Assembly: GCF_000026945.1 (NCBI RefSeq)
Contig: NC_012865.1
Location: forward strand, 496,001-560,000
Length of the DNA: 64,000 bases
Direction: 5' to 3'
From: Candida dubliniensis CD36
Taxonomy: Eukaryota > Ascomycota > Pichiomycetes > Serinales > Debaryomycetaceae
A program made the translations under genes and the position numbers. The stretch's first letter is position 1. Each line of letters begins with the position of its first letter. The notes beneath the pieces are model-generated. The model was not told the DNA's origin, did not search any database, and saw only the letters and a program-made list of their open reading frames with translations. Below are positions 58,006 to 64,000 of this stretch, piece by piece.

Positions 58006-59460
58006 TTATACTTTGATAGGACTACCCAGTTCAACTTCGTCTGACTCACCCTCCATGACCACTGCCACTAAACCACCGCCATTACGTGATTGGTGCTTAT
58101 CCTTGGCTTGTAACACTTGTATTACCACAACAACACCAATACTGGCAATTGCTGTTGCTAGCAATGCCCAGCAACCTTTTTTGAACTCGGGAGCTGTATC
58201 AGCACCATAAAATAAAATTGACCACCAAGCATTAACTGCATTACTAAACATATTCATTGATGCTAAAACAATTGCTCGTTCTTGTAAATCATTAATACAT
58301 ACAACATTAGCCCAACTGAAAAAAACGGTTTGACCAGCAAACGAAACGGCACTCAAGTATTGGGATACAAAAACAGCACCTGTATTATCAGGCTTGGCAG
58401 CAAACACGGCCGCTGCAACAGTTGTAAATATACCAATTATTATACCCATGTGCCAATGATGTCTCCCTTTACCAAAGGCATGGATGTATAATGCCAGAAT
58501 GATGGTAGCCACTACACCTACAGCATACTGCCCCATTGGATAATGGTTCCTTTGCTCGACACTGTAATTGTAGTACTTTAACCACAATGCCATAAGCGAA
58601 TTTGTCACAAATGATTCATTCTCACCGCCCAACACCCAAAGGAAGGAAAATAAATACCAATGCCAGTTTGTGAAAACCCGATTACAAATAGACATCAAAT
58701 TCCAGTCATTATTGGCCTTCTCTTTGGACCTTAATTTTTTTTCAAGCGCTAATTGATGCTCTTCATTCGTCATATAAAATGGTTTAGAAAGTTGTGGCTC
58801 ATCTGGAAAACAGAAAAACCCAAAAATGACAATGGGGACGGTAATTATAAAGTCTATGACGAATAGCCACCTCCAACCACGGATTCCATTATAATCTTCC
58901 ATATTTCTATAAATTGCTGCTTGAAGCACTCCAGAAAACAACGACCCAAGTAATCCAGAGCTCGTAAACACAGCAGTACGCATGGGTAGTAATTCCTCGT
59001 CGTAATATGTACCTAATATCAAATGAGTGCCAGCAAAAGTCACCGATTCAAACATAGCTTCAAAAAATCTAATCACACAAAGTTGTTTAAATGAGTGAAC
59101 TTTGTACATTGATAATGTCAATACCGCCCAACAAAACCCACAAATTGAAATCCAATATCTTGGTCTGATTTTGAGTAAGATTAAATTATGAGGTATCATA
59201 GCAACAATGTAACCTACATAAAAACAAGTGTTAATGATATTTAATTCATTGCCTTTCATTTGTAAATCCTCTTGCATCCCAGAAACATAGGCATTGGCTA
59301 AATTTGCTCGATCAAGATAATTTGCCCAATACAATAAGCAAACATAACTGAGTACGAAGGCATCAAGTTTGAATAAGTAGCTTCTTTCAACTGGGTTCTC
59401 TGGGGGTTGACCCCACACTATTCGACGTAATGTCCTTAATGGTTGCAATACCTTGTCCAT
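58006..59460 (-). CDS. FEN2: Pantothenate:H+ symporter Fen2-like (Dal5/ACS family MFS)
   Basis: A 484-aa member of the anion:cation symporter branch of the major facilitator superfamily, with about 12 membrane spans. It matches S. cerevisiae Fen2 throughout as I recall it: CLLYWANYLDRANLANAYVSGMQEDLQMKGNELN, GYIVAMIPHNLILL, RFFEAMFESVTFAGTHLILGTYY, GWRWLFVIDFIITVPI, HWYLFSFLWVLGGEN, and FSWANVVCINDLQERAIVLASMNMFSNAVNAWWSILF. Family role: plasma-membrane uptake of pantothenate, a precursor of coenzyme A. The cytosolic C-terminus is short and acidic. It could be a related vitamin carrier, but the match is closer to Fen2 than to Vht1 or Dal5. Confidence 0.87.
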   Translation of the reverse strand: MDKVLQPLRTLRRIVWGQPPENPVERSYLFKLDAFVLSYVCLLYWANYLDRANLANAYVSGMQEDLQMKGNELNIINTCFYVGYIVAMIPHNLILLKIRPRYWISICGFCWAVLTLSMYKVHSFKQLCVIRFFEAMFESVTFAGTHLILGTYYDEELLPMRTAVFTSSGLLGSLFSGVLQAAIYRNMEDYNGIRGWRWLFVIDFIITVPIVIFGFFCFPDEPQLSKPFYMTNEEHQLALEKKLRSKEKANNDWNLMSICNRVFTNWHWYLFSFLWVLGGENESFVTNSLMALWLKYYNYSVEQRNHYPMGQYAVGVVATIILALYIHAFGKGRHHWHMGIIIGIFTTVAAAVFAAKPDNTGAVFVSQYLSAVSFAGQTVFFSWANVVCINDLQERAIVLASMNMFSNAVNAWWSILFYGADTAPEFKKGCWALLATAIASIGVVVVIQVLQAKDKHQSRNGGGLVAVVMEGESDEVELGSPIKV

Positions 59461-60450
59461 TATGATTTTTAGTTTTAAATGTCTATTGTCTATTCTAATT
59501 CTTTTGTTTTCTAAAGGGTGTGAGGATAATTGAATACTATTGTTGTTTCATGAAGTAGTAGAAAATGGTAATAACAAAAAGAAGCAGGAGCAAGTAAAAT
59601 TTGAACTTAGAATGTACTAAGTTTATATATAGTCATGAAAGATGGTGAAACAGTGGGATTTTTCCTTATCAGATGAGATTAGAGAAAGAATTGAAAAGAA
59701 GATTTTTTTTTTTTTTTTTTTGTAGGTTTCTCCATATCTCAGATGATTCTTTTGTATAATATGCTCGTTTATAAATCCTATCTTTAAATTATCAGAATTA
59801 CACTAGTACGTAGATGGTTCATCAACACTCAATAGGCCCCTTGATGATCTTATCTTTTAAAAAAGACAAAAAGAAATTTATTACCGACAAAAGTTACTGA
59901 ATTTGAGATTAGCCGCATTTGATTAGTACAATAGTACAACAATGTATCATTTTCTTTGTTTGTTAAGTTGCTTATAATTGGTTTATCTTACAATATTATG
60001 TCCAACTGACATCATCATTTCCAGTAACAGATTCCGTGTCTCACCTTTTGCCTGCCCGCTATCGTTTATCGTTCTACTGTAGTAGTTCTTATTTACCTGT
60101 CCCTGTGACTTGACGTGATTTCGAAGGAATCCCAAATCCTAGTTTTTCAATGATCACTATTACTCGTTATCGTTATCGTTATCTTAAATAAGATCTGTAA
60201 TTGGTTGAAAAAGATAATAACACCCTTGATAATTCACTATTGCCTCGATCTAAATCATTGTCAATCAAAATAAGTTTTTCAGTCGACGTTGCCATCTAAG
60301 AGTAGAAATTGGCATTTACGTGTTTATTTCTTTCTCCAACTTGGCCTGCTCCTTCTCATGACCCTATTAGTTGCAAAAACATCAACTTCTTCCTTGAGTA
60401 ACAGAAAGAACTAGTAAATACATTTCAAATTCTATTTAACCGTACAAACT
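59461..60450. promoter_or_regulatory. FEN2 upstream region
   Basis: 990 bases with no gene. It contains a T run (59703-59720), scattered TTATC/GATAA words, and three TTATC copies 6 bases apart at 60167-60183, about 710 bases upstream of FEN2. Confidence 0.5.
60167..60183 (-). promoter_or_regulatory. Three GATAA words in tandem (GATAACGATAACGATAA on the minus strand)
   Basis: TTATC at 60167-60171, 60173-60177 and 60179-60183 in the FEN2 upstream region. Fungal GATA factors bind GATAA/GATAAG pairs. The tandem could equally be a short repeat. Confidence 0.35.
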
Positions 60451-62163
60451 TTAATCAGTATAATTAATTAACTTTGAAATGATCTTCATCATAGCTATTA
60501 CTTTTTCTTCTTCAAATCTTCTTGCGACCAATTGTAAGGCAACAGCACCACCATGACTCTCTTCGGGATCATAGTCTTTCCAGACCTGGACATCAATATC
60601 ATTGTAATTCCCAGGAGCTTCATCAACAACATCTACAGTTTTATCAACCCTGGTCACTGGGAACACACCAACTGTATAATCAAGAGCATTAAATGGAGAA
60701 GTGTAGCCAACATATGTAGGAAATTTCCCTAATGGATTACCAGCAAATGGGGTAGCAGGCATAATAATAGCATCAATTGGATTCCCATTAGAAGTAGAAT
60801 CAGCAGTGGCATTCCATCGTTTAAGATATTTATCGATCAAAATTGTTCTTTCACGTTGCAATTTCCATAGTTGAGACACCGGAATGTCTTTACTAGTTCC
60901 ATAGTTTTCCATATAAGGGAAAAATGGTTCACTGACCACAGTAGTTTCTTCCAAAACGTGATGGCCTCCATCACTAACGAAAAATTGCCCAATGATTTCT
61001 GACAACCGAACATGATCCTGAGGATCCCATTCAATTATATGGTGGCCTTCTTTCTTTAATGCTTCGGTCACCATTTCCATTCCACGGCGTATTGGAGGAG
61101 TTGGTCTGACAAATCCATCGTCCATTAATATGGCAATATTCAATTTTGGAGATTCTTGTGGTAAAGCAGTGTTGCCATTAATTGTTACTCTATCAGTCAG
61201 GATATTGCCAAATTCAATTTGTCGCCAAGGAATTTCGACACATTTAGCATCACTCAACCACGGCTTAGCATCGATTATTGTCTTGCAGTAAAACTCTAAA
61301 TCATCAAGATTATCACAAATTGGGCCATTTACACTGTTGACGGATTCCAACCCTGGCAAACCTGAACGAGTCCCAAACGTAGGAAATCTGCCAAAAGAGG
61401 GTTTAATAGCATACAAATTTTGGAAGGATGCCGGGATACGAATGGATCCGCCAATATCCAGTCCAATACCAATTGGCGAGCCTTTCAACTTAATTAATGC
61501 CGCTTCGCCACCCAGTGAACCACCACAGCTTAATAATCGATTCATTGGGTTGACAGTACTGCCCCAAACATGATTTGTGGTTTCAGGCATCATCATGGCC
61601 ACGGGAACATTTGTTTTTACATATAAAATTGCACCCAATTGGCGTAGCATTTCCACCAATGTCGAATCATACTCAACTTGTTGTGGATTAAAACAAAAAT
61701 TCACCATACCTAAAGTTGTACCATGGCCCTTAACATTGAAATTGTCTTTTAAGGAAACAGGTAAGCCATGCAATGGTCCAACAAGTTTACCTCCACCTGG
61801 TGAAACCAATTGGTAATGATCCAATTCTTTGGCTCTCTTAATCGCTTCATCAAAGAAAATTTCTGTCAAACAGTTTGTCAATTGATGAGCAATTGAAGCA
61901 CGGTGACAAAATGCTAATGCGACTTCTAATGATGTCCAGGTTTGTGATTTGATATTATTGACTATGTCAACTGCTTTTGATTCGGTTATAAGGATTTCCT
62001 TTGGTGTTAAATGATTCGTCTTTTTAATCCAGTTTAAAACATCAGTAACTTCATCTGCTGGTAGTTCGTGTTGTGGAATTAACCATTCAGGGTTAAACTT
62101 CTTGTCACGAATAGATCTTTTCTTAGCTGCAATCTCTTTATAAACCGGGTGTGTTATTGTCAT
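60451..62163 (-). CDS. Amidase-signature enzyme (Amd2-like)
   Basis: A 570-aa amidase-signature hydrolase related to yeast Amd2 and fungal acetamidases. The catalytic Ser-Ser-Lys triad is visible: Lys139 in LHGLPVSLKDNF, Ser216 in the Gly-rich loop CGGS-x-GGE, and nucleophile Ser240 in DIGGSIRIP. Position 217 in that loop is coded CTG. The amidase signature allows only Ser or Gly here, so reading CTG as Ser restores GGSSGGE. Length and domain boundaries are normal. Role: hydrolysis of an amide to acid plus ammonia in the cytosol, as a nitrogen source. The substrate is not known. Three GATAAG sites lie within 360 bases upstream, as expected for a nitrogen-controlled gene. Confidence 0.92.
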   Translation of the reverse strand: MTITHPVYKEIAAKKRSIRDKKFNPEWLIPQHELPADEVTDVLNWIKKTNHLTPKEILITESKAVDIVNNIKSQTWTSLEVALAFCHRASIAHQLTNCLTEIFFDEAIKRAKELDHYQLVSPGGGKLVGPLHGLPVSLKDNFNVKGHGTTLGMVNFCFNPQQVEYDSTLVEMLRQLGAILYVKTNVPVAMMMPETTNHVWGSTVNPMNRLLSCGGSLGGEAALIKLKGSPIGIGLDIGGSIRIPASFQNLYAIKPSFGRFPTFGTRSGLPGLESVNSVNGPICDNLDDLEFYCKTIIDAKPWLSDAKCVEIPWRQIEFGNILTDRVTINGNTALPQESPKLNIAILMDDGFVRPTPPIRRGMEMVTEALKKEGHHIIEWDPQDHVRLSEIIGQFFVSDGGHHVLEETTVVSEPFFPYMENYGTSKDIPVSQLWKLQRERTILIDKYLKRWNATADSTSNGNPIDAIIMPATPFAGNPLGKFPTYVGYTSPFNALDYTVGVFPVTRVDKTVDVVDEAPGNYNDIDVQVWKDYDPEESHGGAVALQLVARRFEEEKVIAMMKIISKLINYTD

Positions 62164-62270
62164 AATTAAAAATGATGATGAGTATTTAAAAAAAAAAAAA
62201 AAAGAATATTTTATAGAAAAGGAGGATTATTATTAGATTGAGGGATTTATATATACGGATTTGATTCTTA

Positions 62271-62518
62271 GATAAGGGTTTCAAAAAATTGCAATTGATA
62301 GTACTTCAATAATCAGGGCTCTTTTTTTAAGTTTCGCTATTATTAATTGTTGAACAATAAATATGTGTAATGGTCATTTTTCAGAATTCACAAAATAAAG
62401 CACAATATTATTTAAAGATAAATAGTTGTTAGGAAGATAATAACGGAATTAATTCCCTCTCAAGTTCAATTAACAAACATTAATCCCCCAATCGAACAAA
62501 AGCTTATCGCATCTTATC
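62271..62518. promoter_or_regulatory. GATA-factor site cluster upstream of the amidase
   Basis: GATAAG at 62271-62276, and CTTATC (GATAAG on the minus strand) at 62503-62508 and 62513-62518. Further GATAA words are at 62417-62421 and 62436-62440. These are 108 to 355 bases from the amidase ATG at 62163. Gat1/Gln3-type activators of nitrogen genes bind GATAAG. Confidence 0.55.
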
Positions 62519-62759
62519 TTTCTTGAAGAGAAAAAAAAAAAAAAAAAAAGATTGTGGGGGTCTTGCATATTCAATTCTCCTGATACTTTGATCTATAATT
62601 ATTGTTACATAGAATGGTATTACCAAAAAGACGTGTGGCGTAGAAAGTGGGAAACTGCATCCGATATCTAAAGCCCCTCAAGAGCTTTCTGTTTTAGGTT
62701 TAATCTGTCAATTGTAGACGGCAACTTAACTTTTATTCAGATAAGGGTATATTGACTGT

Positions 62760-63180
62760 ATTCCCATCAGCACAGTATCCCACTCCATGACTCTTGGAAG
62801 GGTTCCGCTCCCAGGCCGTAGCTTGGGAGTCCAATATGCGATTCCCCCATAGCCGCCACTTGATAGCGAGCTTGAGTCCCAGCATTTCCGCTGCCCATAG
62901 CCCCCTATCAGGCCCTGCATTGGCACCAGACATAGTGGTAAAACCAACCTACGCACCGGCTTTAGCACTAACACAGGCACTGGCATACTGTATTTGAGAT
63001 TGACGTAGGTCCGCCTCTAAACAGTAGCACTGGCACCCGCAGAAGCACATGCACAACGCCTGCTTATAAGAGAACGCTACATCAAGAGTTTCGCATCCAA
63101 GGACCCCTTTACGTCTTCCTCGGATCTACTTCTCTCTCAATAGCGCCTTCCCTATCACCATATCTCCTATCCCCGGGACA
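62760..63180. other. GC-richer island, origin unknown
   Basis: A sharp compositional change without homopolymers, unlike all other gaps here. It includes repeated GGCACTGGCA/GCACTGGCAC words (about 62975-63050) and a TATAAGAGAA sequence (63066-63075). One minus-strand frame (62733-62933) reads AAEMLGLKLAIKW, faintly like an RNase H helix. It may be a remnant of a mobile element, but no ends or protein family could be shown. Confidence 0.35.
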
Positions 63181-64000
63181 TTCTATCCTGTACAACTTAT
63201 ACAAAATACATATCCTATAGTAATCAACTATATAGTGTTAGCACCAAGTAAATTAAACTATTTGCAGTATAGATGGGGAGACCGATACTGTCAGGATGTC
63301 CAGCTCAATATTTGTATTCAGGTATTTTTCCGGCGGCAAACTGGTTTTTTTTCCATCTGTGTCAGTGTTAAATTTGTTTTTTGGTTGCAAAAGACTGAAT
63401 CGTATGGATAAAGGAGCAAACAATACAACAAACTAATAGGCACAAACAAATCCAATTCATATTCAGGAAGCAGCAAACAAAATAATAAATTGATTTGGAT
63501 GAATACAATGTAGTTACTTTTAATCGGGATAAATATCAGCATTGGGGATTCACTTGATATGGTAATCTTCAACAGCGTCGATATAGGAAAAGCAACTTAG
63601 ATTGAATTAAGGAATAAGCGACAACATTGGATAACGATATGAAAGCACCATTGTTAAAAGGGTCTTTATAATAAAGATATTAAAGATAATATTAAGAAAA
63701 GGAAAAGAAAGAAGAAAAAAGTGAAAAGAAAAAGAAAACTTTTTTGGTTGCCAAAGATTTCTTTAGGTTATTTATATAGTAGAGAAAATTATACACACAT
63801 AAACTGGTAATTTTGTGATTGTGTCAATTTATTATATGCTTATAGTTGTACTGTAGAACTAGCCGCTGAAGTATTTGCGTTTGTGGACATTGAAATTTGG
63901 CGCTTACAATAGTGGTGGGTTATATGATTATACTATTAGATGACAACATCCTTTAGGTCTAGTAGCCAAACCCTTCTAGTGTAAGATTCCTTTAATGCAT

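Larger units (their letters stand above)
62164..64000. other. Terminal intergenic region with a GC-richer island
   Basis: 1.8 kb with no supportable gene. The first 360 bases are the amidase promoter with GATA sites. About 62760-63180 is a segment of clearly different composition: many CC, GG, GC words, CAGGCACTGGCA-type repeats, and no poly-A/T. It carries several overlapping open frames on both strands but no family motif. From about 63240 the sequence returns to AT-rich. Nothing else is recognised. Confidence 0.55.

Noticed and set aside
62427..62973. TGTTAG ... CTAACA pair that could bound a solo LTR
   Set aside because: About 545 bases apart with unlike composition inside, no target duplication found, and the hexamers are common.
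62733..62986. Minus-strand frame resembling an RNase H helix (AAEMLGLKLAIKW)
   Set aside because: The similarity is one short helix with no catalytic Asp/Glu set; too weak to call a coding relic.
1..64000. CRISPR array, operon-like bacterial systems, prophage
   Set aside because: No direct-repeat/spacer structure and no bacterial gene organisation; all genes are eukaryotic yeast families.

Overview
The window is a piece of nuclear chromosome from a budding yeast of the CTG clade, most like Candida albicans or a near relative such as C. dubliniensis. The DNA is AT-rich and full of microsatellites. Introns are almost absent, mitochondrial presequences and yeast gene families are clear, and one CTG codon sits where a conserved amidase signature needs Ser or Gly (61513-61515). 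That codon is direct evidence that CUG is read as serine. Proteins described here should be read with CTG = Ser. I cannot separate sister species from sequence alone.

Layout. 1-7172 is unusually gene-poor: two long low-complexity intergenic stretches flank one gene for an Ala/Glu/Lys-rich acidic protein (3848-4420). 7173-15105 is compact: HRR25 (casein kinase 1), PUS1 (with a 90-nt intron), NIP7, RSM23 and MRH4. 16675-24555 holds NPY1, PGC1 and ITC1, all on the plus strand. 24617-32368 holds PRP45, a GNAT acetyltransferase, the divergent pair CBP3/SRP72 and an ADH6/7-type alcohol dehydrogenase. 32671-39339 holds a probable ACM1 ortholog (APC/C-Cdh1 inhibitor), GCV1, an unknown two-span membrane protein, ISA1 and an unknown 147-aa protein. 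About 39.5-41.0 kb is a decayed Mutator-like transposase relic with a 20-bp tandem repeat. 41416-52580 is dense: an IRC19-like gene, an unknown gene, a YMR315W-type oxidoreductase, SEC20, an NGL2-like nuclease, MOB1, NAB3 and CDC37. 52923-62163 holds a small cupin, VPS9, TVP38, FEN2 and an amidase, all on the minus strand. 62164-64000 has no gene I can support but holds a GC-richer island of foreign composition.

The genes are mostly housekeeping and form no operon-like system. Themes recur: mitochondrial function (RSM23, MRH4, CBP3, GCV1, ISA1), ribosome and RNA metabolism (NIP7, PUS1, PRP45, NAB3, NGL2, SRP72), membrane traffic (SEC20, VPS9, TVP38) and the cell cycle (HRR25, ACM1-like, MOB1, CDC37). 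Several promoters carry motifs that fit the gene they precede: a perfect heat-shock element before CDC37, GATAAG sites before the amidase, Yap1/Cap1-type sites before the alcohol dehydrogenase, and a PAC box before NIP7.

The least obvious items are the ACM1-like gene (ABBA motif, degenerate KEN box and D-box in the same order as in S. cerevisiae Acm1), the tandem 5' splice sites of PUS1, and the transposase relic whose repeat copy number sets the reading frame.
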